A stretch of 64,000 nucleotides of DNA from Seison nebaliae (Eukaryota > Rotifera > Pararotatoria > Seisonacea > Seisonidae), in contig JALJEE010001389.1 of assembly GCA_023231475.1 (NCBI GenBank), positions 1 to 64,000 of the forward strand, in the 5' to 3' direction. Position numbers and translations under genes: made by a program. Below the pieces are notes generated by a model. The model ran no database searches. It was not told where the DNA came from and saw only the letters and a program-made list of their open reading frames with translations. Of the stretch, positions 45,079 through 60,842 are shown one piece after another; the stretch's first letter is position 1; each line of letters starts with the position of its first letter.

Positions 45079-45119
45079 AATAAAAATTCAAATTCTCTCT
45101 CTCTCTCTCTCTCTCTCTC
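45079..45119 (+). other. NALCN poly(A) signal followed by TC tract
   Basis: AATAAA at 45079-45084 lies 23 bases after the stop. A TC dinucleotide run at about 45093-45119 follows, then three copies of an AAACTCTC-like unit. Confidence 0.7.
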
Positions 45120-46145
45120 AAACTCTCAAACTCTCAAACTCATCTCATTAACAAGGAAAGTGTTGAAATGATGTAAAGATCGATGATAAAAATATTAATG
45201 CTAATTAACTTTCACAACAACGAACTGTTTTTATTACTCTTAAATCTTTGGAATTGAACGAAACATATTCACTTCTCCTTACTAATAATATAAAAAATCG
45301 TAACGAGAAACTTATTAAAGAATTTTCTTTCCAATATGTTCAACAATTCATTTGCATGTTTCATGCCATAATTAAGGTTGGAAGCAAATGTGGCCTACAT
45401 TCATTTCTCTCCTCATTTATTCTCCCATCGATGCTACTTTCATTCTTTCTTCTATTTAAACGATTCATATCAAGTTTGATAAAGATGAAAAATATGATAA
45501 TTATACTGAACCGATTAAATATACGGAAATATCCTAGTTTACATTCCACATTTGCCCAGTATCCCATTGAACCAATTGTCTTTCCCATCCAAGGTCCTTT
45601 CCATCCACACAATATCTCCTCATCACTTGAAATTTAACAGAAGTTTAGAAAAGTTATTATTCTACTTCATTTGAGAATGACAACCATCAATCAGTTAATT
45701 ATTTGACGAAAATAAACCAGAATAAAAACCAACGTCCATCCCACTAAACTGCATTTAGCAAGTCGAATAATCACTAAATGTTAAATGAAAATTCGAATTT
45801 CGTTGTCTCTCTATCGGTTCACGGTCGATAGGAGAAAATTTACGTGGGAATTATTTATGTGAGAATTGAGAACCGAATTATTAAAAACGAATTTTTTAAG
45901 TTAATTTTATATCACTCTTTGTTAGTTAGTTATACATATCTGCATCTAAAACGACAATAATGATGGGAATTTCCATAATAAAATGATTAACATTTAAAAA
46001 AGGGGGGCGAAATTTCTGTATATTAAGTATTGGTAATTGTTTTAAAACATTGATTTATTGATTGAACTATCGATTCGTTTGTTTATCGGAAGATTTTCTT
46101 TCAAAAATTTTGCATAAATTTTAAAAGAAATTTAAGAAGGTGAGA
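45120..46145. other. intergenic spacer with one weak ORF
   Basis: About 1 kb between NALCN and the DEG/ENaC gene. One plus-strand frame of 129 codons (45248-45637) is hydrophobic in its middle, but it has no motif and a similar-size frame opposite it. I treat it as chance. The right end holds the DEG/ENaC promoter. Confidence 0.5.
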
Positions 46146-48964
46146 ATGCCGAAAATTGAGGAGATTTTTGCAGCGCGAACATCCATTCATGGAGTAGCGT
46201 GGGTAGCAGAATCGAAACAAAAATGGAGAAGAGTTTTTTGGATAATTGTCTTACTTTTCTGCCTCATCTTCCTCGTCTACAATACCAGTAACAACGTCAT
46301 ATTATACATGCAACATCCTACCGAAGCTAATATCGAAATTCTGTCGAAGAAACCTCCATTCCCCACTATGACTCTTTGCAACAATGAAAAGTTTTCATTT
46401 TAATTCTTGAGGAGTTCACAACTAATGATATCGAATGATAGATATTTCCAACAGAATTTATCTACCGAACAACAAGTCTTCCTCAAACTGTTGACCGTCG
46501 TTCGCACTAACATGGAAATTAGAGAGAATTACGGAAAAAATTTGGAGGATGTCGAAGGTGAATATGTCACTTTATTCAATACTTCTTATCGCAATTACAT
46601 TAACACGAATGAAACTTTCCGATTACAAATGGAACAAATCTTTCACGATATCATGAATATTCATCTTCTTAGACCCGTCCCTTATACTGTGACGGAACTG
46701 CAACGAATAACCAATCTAGCAATTGCTTTCTTTTATCAAAGAGAACTCGAATATGTTGGACCGGGTTTAGTAGCCACACGTGTCGGCTTTGAAAAAGGTG
46801 ACAGTTTTAATGTCGATTTCAAACCAGTTTTCAATGGTTGGTCATGGCAATACTTTCTCAACGTCACACAATATCAAATAATGAAAGAATATGAAATTTG
46901 GCAGTCTAACATGTATACCAAATGCGCATATGAACCTCCAGGTTTTCTTTTTTATTTCTTATAAAAATTTTTCATTATATTATTCTTAATAATTTATTAT
47001 AATTATTATTTTCTTTCATTCGAAATGTCTTTCCTTCGAAATATTTTTCTTCAATATATTTTTTTCAAAAATTTATTTCTGACTAAATATTTCAATTTAC
47101 CTACTACAGTTTTGGGTAGCGCCGTTTTTGGTGGAAATTCGATTCATACATTCGGAGTTGGAAAGCAACTGAATATTTCTAATTGTACGTGGGATGAGGC
47201 GAACATGCACAATATCTATGCGATGATTCGGACGAACGTTTATAATTTCGTCCGAGAATTCGTTCCTTATGAAGATGATTTCGGAGATATAAACTACTTT
47301 TGGACAATGAATCTAGCATATCTACGATCAACCATTGAAGATATCATTCCCATTGTTGATTTTCTCAAAATCTCTCTCAAGGAGATAGTGCCACCTCATC
47401 TGGCGTTAACTAATGAAATGTTTCATGCGATTAATGCATTTTCCGATTATTATATCTTCAAACATCTCTATCCGTCGTACGAAAAGAAACTGATGAAAAT
47501 CAGTTAGCACTTTCGTCTTGAAGCTCTTGAAAATATTTAAATATTCTTTAAATTATCAGTAAACGATCCGAAATTCGATAGTAGAACGATAATTGATAAT
47601 TCGAAATTTCCGATCGATTCCTCAGTATTGTCGTGTCGTGTTAACGGCAAATTTTGTCAACCAGACGTTAATAATTTTAAGTTTTATTTAATTAAATTAT
47701 TTTCCACCATTTTTTTCACAGTTGTTCACTTATTTGTCGTTAGATGATGGACAATGTATACAAATCAATAGAAAGAATCTTATTTCAACCGATATCAATA
47801 AAGAACAGACTGTTGAAGTTCTCCTTTCACATTCATCATTATTTCCCTTTATTTTCTCTAGTTAATTATTAATGCAATGAATTATCGACAGTCGAAAATA
47901 CCTAAAACTCCAACAGGAACGATAGAAGCCGGATTTAAACTCTATTTAACTCCAGCAGATATTATGCCCGACCATCAGATGAAATACGTTTTAATTCATC
48001 CAGAAAAATTATATTCAATCCAACTATCATTTCGATCAGTTAATTTGCTTTTTTTAAAACAACTTTGTCATGATTGTCAAGATTCATAATTTAGACAAGG
48101 ATAATTGGGGCGAATGTGACGAAAAGATCGATGTTGATCGCTTCTCTAAAATGAACAACTTTAAAAATTATAGTCGAGTTGGTTGTATTAAGGAATGTAT
48201 TTGGAATGAGATTGTGAAGAATTGTAGTTGTATCACATTCAATTATGGTTAGATGAATTTGAATGTCAAATGAGACTTTAACAATCGATCCATTTCCTAT
48301 TAGTTCATTTGAGTGAGTCAGATATTCCGATCTGTTCGAAAACGGAACAAATCAAATGTGTCGAATCAACAATCCGTTTTTTTTCCTTTCTTTCTTCAAC
48401 GAATTCTCATTCAATTTCTTTTCTTTCAAACATTTTATTCATCAGATCATATCGATGGAAATAAATGTGAACATTGTAGAATCGAATGTGAAATCTCACA
48501 ATATGATTGGGACGTGTATAGTGACATGTTATTGTGGGAGGGTAACATACAACGTCTAGTGACACAAGAGAAGAATACATGTATCTACAATTTTATGAAA
48601 ACGGACCATTTCCACGTGGATGAAGAACCATATTGTCTCGACGACGAATTTTTCGCGTTATTGAATTTAAGATTATTTTTATATTTATTTTAATGAAATT
48701 TTTAGTTACTCCATCGCGAAAGTGAGAATCGTTTTCTCAGTATCGATCGCTGATCATCGGAAACAACAGAGAAGTATCGAAATCGTAACGATTCTCAGTA
48801 ATTTCGGTGGTTCGATGGGATTGTGTATGGGAATGAGTATCATTACGGCGGTCGAATTGATTGACTATCTCATAATGAAATGTCTGTGGAGAAGAGAAGC
48901 ACGACGAGTTCGAGACAAGTTAGACGAGGAAGAAATGACGGAGAAGAAATCATATCCATATTAA
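46146..48964 (+). CDS. DEG/ENaC/ASIC-family sodium channel subunit
   Basis: Trimeric, amiloride-type cation channel subunit of the plasma membrane. Exons: 46146-46390, 46442-46941, 47110-47502, 47560-47666, 47722-47811, 47862-48038, 48082-48247, 48304-48375, 48446-48656, 48706-48964. They total 2,220 bases, exactly 740 codons with the stop, giving 739 residues. The N-terminal gating motif His15-Gly16 (TSIHG) is present. TM1 follows at about residues 30-52, then PPFPTMTLCNNEK, the family's first extracellular block. The extracellular domain carries many Cys, including the ECEISQYDW region and IEAGFKLYLTP. TM2 in the last exon has the GxS filter as GMS within LCMGMSIITAVELIDYL. The N-terminal half of the extracellular domain is longer than in ASICs. 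All nine introns begin GTT. An in-frame stop at 46401-46403 lies in the 51-base first intron, not in the coding sequence. Which ligand or stimulus opens it cannot be told. Confidence 0.93.
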
Positions 48965-49662
48965 CCAACTTCCAAGGAGGTTAATCATTGAGATGAAACC
49001 ATTTTATCATTCTTCAGTTTCTTTAATGTAAATAGATGAATAATCTAAATTTTATCTTACAATCATGACAACTTTCGGTGACGACTCATAACAATCGAAT
49101 GAACGAATGGAATATGAGTTTTTATATAAAATTTAAATTTAAATAAATTCTTATTCACATCACTCGATCACTTTTCTCTCACATCATTAACGAATGATCT
49201 TGTTTACAACATTCATTCAACTTTCTCTCAAGGAAATCACGATGGAAATCGATGATATGATAAATGTTATGCAGATAACATTGAGTGATAAGGAGCTTTG
49301 GATGGATTAGTAGTAATGAAATTAGAAATGAAGAAAATAAATTTTTTAATTTCAATATATTCTTTTCAAAAAGTTGAGCTCAATAATATTTAGTTAATTT
49401 TAAATAAAGATCTCTATGTTTAAGGAATGAGTCTTTTATTTATTGGAAAAGTACAAGACATTAGTGGAATATTAAAATGACAAAGTTTTCCATCCAATTC
49501 ACATGTTCCATTTCCATGTGCCACTGAAACGATTTCCAACGATCAAACAAAATTTTATACACCATTTAAATAACGGATAGAAGAAGTGACAATAAAATTC
49601 TATAAAATTCTTCTGTTTTCGGATGATATTGAAATAAACGATCTATTCCATTCCAATATATA
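48965..49662. other. intergenic spacer
   Basis: About 700 bases. AATAAA at 49142-49147 may serve the DEG/ENaC gene. The right end is the BLTP1 promoter and leader. No open frame of note. Confidence 0.55.
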
Positions 49663-52600
49663 ATGATGAAATATTCGAGGAAAATTTTATTTTTTGTTCT
49701 CTTCATTCTGATTGGTCAATTCGATCGGTCATTGAGTAATGACAACACAAGTGGACTACAAATAGAAACGGAAGAGAATTTTGAAAATGAAAAAAATATT
49801 TCAAAAGACTTTCAATTTCCAATTACTTTAATTTCGTTCACTAGCACTTCAACAACGACTATTCAATCGTTTAATAGTGACAGTAGATCGACGTCAATTT
49901 CAAGTACATTATCTCTCACGAGTTCTTCGACAAAACTCACCGATATAATGATGAATACTAAAGATTTCTTAGATTTAAATGTTTCGAACAATACGAACAA
50001 TATCCAAACTACAAGTGATCGTACGATGGTAGAATTGATACCGACATTAAATGGAATTGAAGGGGAGAAGAACGATACGAAAAAATCGAATAATCTTTTA
50101 GGGAAATTAGGTAAAGCGTATGACACATTCACGGAGAGTTTGCCCGATACGAGTAATACTCCACGATTTTTGATGGCATATCTGTTATCGATTATGTGGA
50201 TTGTTTATGTTCTATTTTACAGTTCTAGATTATATGGAACAGTCGGAACATATTTATTGAATCGATTCTTCATTTCACCCACATATCATCTGAATATTGG
50301 TGGAATTTCCATTTCATTGTTATCAATGAAAATCATGTTTCATGATGTGCAATTCATTCATAATACTTTCGCTCTCCATATAACAGATGGTCAAGTGCAT
50401 TTTAAGTGGTGGAAGAAACAAAAAGGACGATCAGAACAACAAGCGAATTGTGCAATTAGTGAGCCGGTGAGAATTGCTTGTGTTATCAGTAACATTGAAA
50501 TTCATATGTATGAACAATTTAAGAGTGACGATTTTATTTCTATTAATCCAAATCTCATTAATAATGGTGGAAACAATTCGAATAATGCTGTTCTCGATAT
50601 ATTTCATCGATGTTTTAATAAATATCTCGTCGCTTATCTCTCCAATTATTACGGGAAATTCTGGTTGTTGACAGATCGAATAAAAATTGACATTTATCAT
50701 GGCAAATTCATTTTGGGAAATCATCGACTTCCATCATATGTGAATATGAGAGCGAATTATATCAAATTGACATACAATCGACTCAATTCGTCGAAAAGTC
50801 ATGTGAAATATACTCACAATATTTGGAGTGAAATGGACAAATTGAGTTGTCAAATTAATCAAATTAATTCGTCGAAAGATCCGTCGTCGTTGGCGAAAGA
50901 TTTCTTCGTTTACAATGGCGAACGACCCCCAAACACTCAATCGTTCACTATCAAAGACTTATTTGATAATCTTCATTGTTACACCGTCCTCCAATCTTCT
51001 ACTGCCAGTCTCCTCTATGTTCAAGATGTGAAAACGAATGATGACGGTTTTGATGATTTGTTACCGGATGAAAATGATAAATTCCAAACTGATGCATATC
51101 GTCCACCTAATTCATTTAATGTCGATCTCCATTCTTCCAAATTAAGATGGTACGCAAATCTAATTTGTGGTGAGAACACTATCATCAATTATTCGCCATG
51201 GGCTGATAAACAACGAGAATTATTATGGCATTATTATATGCCGAATAATTTCATAAAAACTCCCACCTCTTTCTCCGAAGGAGCAAATGATTATGAAAAT
51301 TTCATTTTCGATTTTGACATTCGTTCACCCACACCCCAACCACAAAAAGATGATTGTGCTACCATAAATTTACAATTCCAACATGAATCATTCAATATCG
51401 ACACATTAAAGAAATTGACAGAGAATCAATCAAAAATTAATTTAAGATCAAATCCATTCTATAATATCTTCTCGAAACGTGTGAGAAATCATCGGAAATC
51501 TTATTCAACTGAACATTTATCGAAACGATGGAAATGTAACGATTTTCCTAATACGAATATTATCAATAACAACAATAACAATGTGAAGAATGAGAATGAG
51601 AATTTGGAGAATAATCCGATGGAAATGAATACGAAATGGAATCAATCGCCAAAAAAGAAAGAATCGAATTGGCATGAAATCTCATTGAAAATTGGAAGTT
51701 CGACGAGTGTGACATGTGTCATTCCATGGCGTATTTATCGTGATGGATATTCGAGTATTGTTAAAGTGAAATGTTCAAATATTAATATACAAACAGATTT
51801 GATGTTTACATCTCTTCTTCAAGCGAAATCATTCCAATTCTTCAATCGATCACATTATGGACGTGAATGGAATTCTCCTCAATTTATGGAATTCTATTTT
51901 GATGGTGAATATGTTATTGCTGATTTATTAATGAAACATATCGATTATTTTACTTTGATGATCGACGATTTTGCTGGAAATGGAAGTCGATCGTTAGAGA
52001 AATTCATTTCTTGCCAATATGAATTATATGTTTCTTTTCGTCATTTCATTTGTAATTTATATACAAATGAATGGAATTGGATGGATTGTCGTCGTGATGT
52101 CTGTTCATCTACAATTAATAATGTCGTTGATGAGACGTTAAATTTATTCAAGAAACAAGAAACAAATTTACCGAAAGAACAAATTAATCATCTCCATCAT
52201 CATCATCATCATCATCAGTATCAGATGGATCAAGAGAATATGAAAGGAAAAGAAGGACGTTATCGTCGAAAGAGGAAAATGAAGAATTATTCTCATACTT
52301 ATATCAATACGGAAAATTCGATAATAAGTGCATGTGGAAATATGTTCGAGTTGAAAGTATCGTTTCCTTTCCAATCTTATAATCAACATTCCATCAAAGT
52401 TCCATTATTAATTCGTGGAAGTAACATTCTTGGACGATTCACCATTCCATTATCTAATCCATCATGTTCGACATTACGTATTGTACGAACGAATTTGAAA
52501 CGACACACACCATTAGGTATCGAAAGTGATATCGATACGAAAGGAATTTGGATAAATGAACCTGATCATGTCATCTGGTTTAATGTGTTACGTTGTCCCT

Positions 52601-55600
52601 TATTTCATGTATCGATCAATTTCAATTTTAATTTATTACCACTCTTCAATTTAAAACGAACATATTTGTCCTCATTCAAACAACTCGCCACACAACGTCT
52701 TCGTCATACATTGAATGGAATAAAAGACAAATCAAAATTTACCGAATCATTAATCGATCAGAATCATTTTGCTTTCTTCTCCTCTCAACGTCTTCCATCT
52801 GATGATATCGATGTCACTATTGAAATATTCAATCCATCTATTCTTCTTTATGGGAATCTGTTGAAACGGTTATGGTGTTTAAAAGAGAATTATGTGGGAG
52901 AGGATGTGGAAATTTTCGATATGAATCTTTTCATCAATAAACAAAATGGGAAAACAAATCAACAATCACAACAATATTATCAGAAAGTAAAGAAGAGAAA
53001 ACGAATGAATGAGGAAGATGGAGAAGAATTCCATCATCAATTCCTTCCAACATCCGAAGAGACGTTGAATACATCATCATCTATTTTAGATATTTTCTGT
53101 CATTTATTCACACTCGTCTCATGCAAAATTGGTTGTGGGAAAAGACAAAGAGAAAATACGAAATTGGATCCTTTACTCACTGGTGAATCGGTAATGTCTG
53201 ATGATACGAAACGTCGGAAATATGGTGAATATTTCCATCATGAACTCTATCTCGATCATCTCACCGTTATCATTTCAACGTTATTGGAACGAGTGAATAA
53301 TTTGAAAATTATTCGTTTCTTTTCATCGGGTGTGGCACATATGAAAAAGTTGAGTAGAGAAATAAAAGGAAATTTATCGAAGAAATTTTCAAATTTCCAT
53401 CAATTTTTCCATAATATCAATATATCCAATAATTTGATATTGACACGATTTCATTTGAAGAAACATGATTCATTTAATCAATTATTTGATGCATCTCATT
53501 TACCAATCGATATTGATTCTACATTTCCTCTTTCTTATCAACAACAATCGAATAATCGATCGAGAAATGATATGAATTGTTATTGTCGTTTCATTTTGAC
53601 GTTGGAAGAGATGTGTTATCAGAATAGTCAATTATTGATTGGTGATTCATCACAATATCCAAATGGGAATGCATTAAAGAAACGAACTAATCGACAACAT
53701 ATTTTCCATCGTGCTGATTCTTCGATAAATGCAACAAGACATTGTAAATTGTCATTCATTATCAGTCGTGTCGATCTGTCGTTGAGAGAGTTCATGTCTT
53801 TCATCAACGAAAATCAGAAAGATGGAGGACGTGTTAATGACAAAATAAATTTCCATCAATTATCTTCATGTGATTTGGATTGTAAATGGACATTCTTCTC
53901 TCGATTTCAATATTTCAAATTTTTCGCAATATCAATGACAAGTCGGTTATCTCGAATTAATCAGCGTATACCAATACCATCATCACCAATAGATAACGAT
54001 AATGGGAAAATAGCGTTCAAATCGAAGAGAATCGAACGAATGAAAAAGAATCAAGTTCTCTTAAAAAAATTGAAACGTGATAAATATTATCATTTCCTTC
54101 ATACACTTCTCGCTGAGAATAGTTTGAATGATTTTGACGTTCGAGTATTTCGTTCAATGAATGTTCGTCTAATTCTTTCCATTAGTGACATCGACATTCA
54201 TTTGGGAGAAGTTTGTTCATTCGAAGATTATTGTCCAATAGTCTTCTCAAATGAATTACTCTTCGAACTCGATAAGAATTATAAAGAGACACGTCTACAA
54301 TTATTAGTATTACCAATTTCACTTCATGTCAATGAGAAAACGGCACAACCAATTCCATTTTATTCAAATTCCGAATCGGATAATATTCGAAAATTGAGAG
54401 ATGGTTCATTCTCCAATACATCGTCATTGTCGTCGTTATCGTTAAATTGTGATAGTGAAGTATTGATGGAAGAAAACGATAAAATTGAGATATTAAATGA
54501 CGGATTAATTTATTTGAAAAATGGTCTACAAGTTCGCGGTCATGCCATGTTCTCTGGTCGTTTTCGTGATTTGTGGATTAGTAACATTTTCGAATATTCG
54601 TGGATGATTGAAGTGATGGTGAGTGAGTTGATGGGACATCTGAACATTTCACATATTCAACGACTTTATCAAATTATCGAATCGATTTATATCACACTTA
54701 TTGAACCGGGGACGAAATTCCTCTCACCTCGAAATCTGTTGAAGGAATGCTTCGATGATAATTCGAAACATTTATTATCTACATCACCATTAAATGATAC
54801 ATCATTGAAATATCTAAGAGAACGATATTCGATAATTAATAACGAGAATTTCAATGATGAAAACTTGAAATATTCAATGTTACGATTGACATTGGATCCG
54901 ATCGATCTGATTCTATATGAGAACTCGTCTCTCATCTCATTGAAAACATCACCAATTTGTGTGTCATTATGTGATCTACATACGACGAATCATCGAAGTG
55001 GATTAAATGTTCGTCTCCCAACGATTAATATGAAACAATTGATAAATATTCCATCCACCGATAATTGGTTGCTCGGAGCACAATTAGAATTTGGAGAAAT
55101 GGTCCTCAATTCCATTATGCGGAAGAAAGAAGGAGAAAATGAGAATGATTTATGTCAAAAAGATTTCTTACGTTTCCATGACAACTGTCAGAAACAATTA
55201 TCATTCTTATGGAAAGATAAGAAATTCATCGAATTAGATGATGATCAATTAATTCGATGTGGATGTATTGGTGGTACCAAATTTTGTGGGATTTTACCTG
55301 ACGATTGGTTTTTTGTTAATTATCCAACAAATGATGAAGAACAATCAGAAGATGATTATTGTTATACATCCAATTCATCTTTCGCTACATCTTTACATTA
55401 TCACAATAATTTTATTTATTCTTCTTATTCCATCAATGATCCGATGGAGATTATTCATGTGGATCATTGGGAACATTTAGATGATCATCGATCACCTCCA
55501 TTATCATCTAATCATGAACGGAAAACTTATTTATTAAATTATTGGAAGAATGATTCAGATCTTCGTTTTGGAAATTCGGATGAAACGAAATCAATGAATG

Positions 55601-57435
55601 ACAACGATTTAATAAATGAACAAATTCGAAATGACTCAAATAATCAACAAACGATGACGACGCAAATGAATGAGAATTCCGTCGTTGTCGATTCTCCTAC
55701 AATCGCTACAACTATTATTAGTGAGAGTGACACTTGCTCTACACGCACATTAAAAAACACTTCAGTTTCATCGAACATTGACGTGATTTCATTAGATTAT
55801 GAATTGCAAGAAAATATCATTAGAACGGAATTGTTGAAGAAGGCTTATGGACGTCATTTGCCTGCATATCGATTATTAAATATTCCTCTAAATATCAATC
55901 GATTACCGATTCGATTTGATGAAATAATTATTCATAATTATTCGATAGAGATGATGAAAAAAATGAAATATAAATTTCCATTAAATAATCGAGAGGAAAC
56001 GGAAGGAAATAATGAAATGTTTTGTGGAAAGAGATTGAAAGAGAATTATTTCAGTTTCAATGATGAAACTACTACCATAATTAAAACAGAAAGAAATATT
56101 CGTTTATTATTGACACCATTAGCAATTGAGAGTTTAACAAATTATATGAAAACTCATCTTCAACGATATCGTCCCTCACTCTCTTTCCTCACCATCATTC
56201 TCAATAAACTTCTTATCAAAGCTTATTCATCATCCAATTCGAATTATGAATTGACTAATAATGAAAAGAATTATCAACATCATGATGAGAAGAAAGAATT
56301 GAATGATAATCGAATAAAATTATTTTTTCCACAAATATCATTCACTTGTCTCCAAACGGGATTGGCAGAAAGACAAATTACCATCGACAATAATCTCTCG
56401 CCTCACTCACAATTCGAATTACCGATGACATCGATTATCGAAACAAATATCAATTCGATCGATATCGAATTATGTACGAAATCGATTGGGAATGAGAAAT
56501 CGTTCTCGATTTTCACATATATCTCATCGATGAATGGAAATCTTTACAAATTGCCATTGGCAGCAAATGAATTCCAACCGAAATATTATAAATTGATAAA
56601 AGTATCGTCATTAAATAAGAATCATATTCGATCGAATGATTTATTGGATCAATGTTTGTTAATGGCGAGATTTGAGATCGATAATATCAATTTTTCAATT
56701 CTGCGAGTTAGTAGTGAATCATTGATTAATAATCTCATCAATCATCATGGAAATGAGAGAAATTCAATGAATCATTTGTTCAATGATGAACAATCGAAAA
56801 TGAATTGTCAATTGAATATTAATGACATTCAATTGTTTGTACCAGAACCAATGGCGAGTGCAAAAGGACAAAAGAAGATTTCGTTCAATTGTCACGATTG
56901 GAATTTGTTAAGTGTTGTGGCTACTTGTGTTCAAGGTTGGCATACCACATTTGAACGATGTCGACCTGTCATGTTTCATCTGATTAATGCTTATCAATGT
57001 AAATTATTATCATCAATTGCTATCCTTTTAGCAACATCATCAAATGCTCGACGATTAATTCGTCCGATGAAGAAATTGTCGAAATATGAATCGAAATATA
57101 AAACGACTTCAATCCCTTCAATCATATCGTCACAACCTCCATCATCAAATGTATCAATTCATAATAAATCTTCCATTTCCTCTCAACAACAACAACAACA
57201 ACAACAACATAATAATCGAAATAGAAATTATTCTATTTCATCAAATTCTTCAATATCTTCTTCACTTTTAACAACAACTCATAATCATCATCATCATCAT
57301 CATAAGAATAGGAAGAATTCGGAAAAAAATGAAAAAAAATTAAAGAAACAATTTTCAAATAATTTCATAAAAAAATTAGAGAAAACGAAATTGAAGAAAG
57401 CCAGATATCAAACATATCCAATTAACGTTGAACAT

Positions 57436-57466
<31 letters not shown>

Positions 57467-60400
57467 AACAAGAAGATAATGGAATAAATTTGACGAATGA
57501 TCAGAAAATGGAAATAAATAAGAATTTAATTTTCTCCATCGATATGAATCCAACGTCGTCAGTTTTCGATTCGAAAGTATTCGAAAAACAAAAAGGAAAA
57601 GATTTATTAATAAATTTCATTCGGAAATTCGTTTATGGTCGTTCTAATCAGTCGGATGAGATGTCCTTCTCTCACGAATATATTCAATGGACGAAATGTT
57701 CACCATTCGACGAATTATTGGAGGATATCTCCAAATCGATGAGATCTTCTTTCGTTCTCAAAATACTTTTATCTTTCCAAAATCTTCTGGCAGATATGAC
57801 AGATGAATCATTATTCATTCTATTACCAGATAATATCAATTGTCAAATAAACGATCTCCATCATCAGAAGTATTCAGTGAAAACGTGTATGGAACAAGCA
57901 TTCGATTATGCTGCTCATCAACAAATCGAATTAAATACAAGAAGTTTTTTGAATGAAGCCATCGCCACATTATGTCGAGATTGGTATTGTAAGTTCAGTG
58001 GTAGTCTCCACAAGTCTAATGGGAAGAGTAAATCATTCGACAATAGAAATGGAACATCTATCAGGAGATTCAAGAAGAATTTCAATTCCATCAATCATAA
58101 TCAGAATCGAAATAACAATATGGAAATGAAAGTGCGACGAATTGTCACCGAACACGATTTGGCGGTTGATGGCGAATATGACGGCGATATCGATGACGAG
58201 ATGATGGATACGCATACTAATAAAATTCGCGATGATGGCGAGATCGATGGAAATGAGAAAGAGAAAACGGAAGAGAACACAATGAGAAATGAGGAAGGGA
58301 CTGATTTGACCCTTCCACACGAATTCCATATACGTAATAACGTTCTCAATCATAATAATAATAATAATATGGAAAATGATCGATATTTTGATAAAGAAAA
58401 ATTTTGGGGAATGATCAATTGGATGAAGAAACATATGAGAATGACGAAAAATCAGACATCAATAGATGAAGAACAATGTATTGATAGTTCAGGAAAGAAA
58501 GTTAATTTTTCTTTACAATCAACTAATCAACAACAACAACAACAACAACAGAATGAGATGAATTCGATTACAATAAATGAGTATGATAGTCTTTTGGGTG
58601 AAAGAGAATGTGAAATAAATGATGATAAAGAGAAATTAGAAGAGAAAATTAATCGATTAAAGATTGAAAATGAGAATTGTAGTGAACATTCGTCGACATC
58701 AGACGATATGAGTTGGTTGAATGATCTCCCTCAAACAATGATCGAAACAGCTTTATTGGAAGCTAAAAATAGTTTTGAAGAACAAACAATTAATGAATTG
58801 AATAAAAACAATAACAATAATAATAATCATCATCAAGAACGGATTAAGAAGAAGATGATTGAGTTGAATGTTGGAAGACGAAATCGTCGAAAACGAAAAA
58901 AGATGAAAAAAGAAAATAATTCCATGTCTCTCATCAATTCTTATTATAATGAAGTGAATATTGATGAGATTAAACAATATTTTCGACCTCTACTCGAATA
59001 TACGGGAGTTCATTTAATGAGTGATTCAGAAATTTTGACACCGACACCTGTCATCAATATCGTCAGAAAGATTTTTGAGAAATTCGCTCATTTCACCTTT
59101 TTCACTTTATCGTCCAATCATGTCTCTCTCAAAATTGGGAAGACGGAAGATATCGTTTTTACGAGAGGATTTCAAATTCAATTGATTTTACGTGAAGATA
59201 AATTCTCTTCATCCAATTCCACCATCACATCACCCTCACATTTACCTACCATCAATCTAAAGAAATTTCATACAGATAAAAAAATAATGGCAATGTTAAA
59301 TGATATGGAATCATCATATCATCCCAAACAACAACAACAACAACAACAACAACAAACGGATGATATGATATCGATAGAGAATAATTTCAATGAAATTGGA
59401 GGATATATTCGAATTCGAATGAAAACAGTTGGAGTTCATGTTAATATCTCTTTATTGAGATTTATTCATCAACTTTACACACTCGTTCTCGAGACTATCG
59501 AAATCAGTTCAATGTTAAACTTATATGCATTGCGTCGATTACATCATCCACAAATCATGTCGCCGATGTCGTCGAATTTATTAATGGATTTGAATCTTCA
59601 TTCGAAACGGAATTCTTTCGGAGGAATGAGTTCCATCGTTAGTAATTCTAATCAAAAGAAATTCACTGATACACTCTCAAATCGCGAACAACCACTACAA
59701 CAACAACAAGTATCATATTATCAACAACAATCATTAAATTATGATAAACGATCATTAGCTCGATCGTTGTCGAATGAGTCGTCACAACATTTCAATAAAA
59801 TCTTCTCGAAAATTCGTCCGATGAAAAAGAGATTCAAGAAATTGTTTCGACGTTCTCGATCATTACATTCTCAAAATAAAAATGAGACGATTACTTTGGA
59901 TAATTTGGATTATGGAGAGAATCAACATCTCAATATTAACACGACAAACAATTATGAGAATTGTAAGAAATTAGCTGGTAAACAATTCCCATCACTCATG
60001 TCTAATCAATCGAATTATTATTCACCACATTATCGTCGTTATTTTCCCAATGTCTTCCCAATCGATCAAAAACAACAACAACCACCACAACCACAACCAC
60101 AATCACAATCCGTACCATTATGTTGGAAGTTCGTTCATCATTCCGTCGATAAACGACATGAATATTTATTATTCGAACGATATCGAGAACAACAACATCA
60201 ACAACTCATCATTCAACAAATACGCGAACAGAAGAATGAAAGGAAATTTAATGAAAAGAAAGAAATCGAACAACAACAACAACAACAGTCACAAGTTGAT
60301 GGAAAGATGAATAAATCGACACCATATAAATCGAATAATATTCATCTTCTCCAACAAACATCAATTCCAACTCTCTCACCACCACAACAACAACAACAGC

Positions 60401-60801
60401 AACAAGTGCCAGTAAGACCATCACATATCGAATTATTGACGAATGATCCATTCTGTCAAACGAACAATAATAATGAGATAATAAATGAATCGACCGATAT
60501 AGAACGACATTTAGGAGGTGGAATACCATTGACAACAGGAATTAATTATCCGACGATGGTTAGCGATGTCATTTATCCACAAATGGCCACAAAGAAACAA
60601 GAGACGATGAATAACGGAGGAATAATGACGAAGAATCAACAACTTTTTGAGAATGAAAAATCCATTTCATTATTCGCTCTACTCACCGTTCATGTTCACG
60701 AGTTCCAATTGAAGATATCGTTCGGAGGATTGTTGATGTGTGGCGACTTACGTGACATTCAAATGACCTCATCAATTTCTAGGAAATCTGTTCCCACTTT
60801 A

Positions 60802-60842
<41 letters not shown>

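Noticed and set aside
45248-45637. 129-codon ORF between NALCN and DEG/ENaC
   Set aside because: It has no motif, a composition typical of AT-rich chance frames and a comparable frame on the opposite strand.
46391-46411. A 21-base micro-intron, or a premature stop, in the DEG/ENaC gene
   Set aside because: The stop lies in a normal 51-base intron ending at 46441; this keeps the frame (NNEK then YFQQN) and makes the exon total a whole number of codons.
58033-58434. Minus-strand ORFs within BLTP1 (58033-58434, 60248-60535 and others)
   Set aside because: They lie opposite a conserved or low-complexity coding frame and have no motif of their own.
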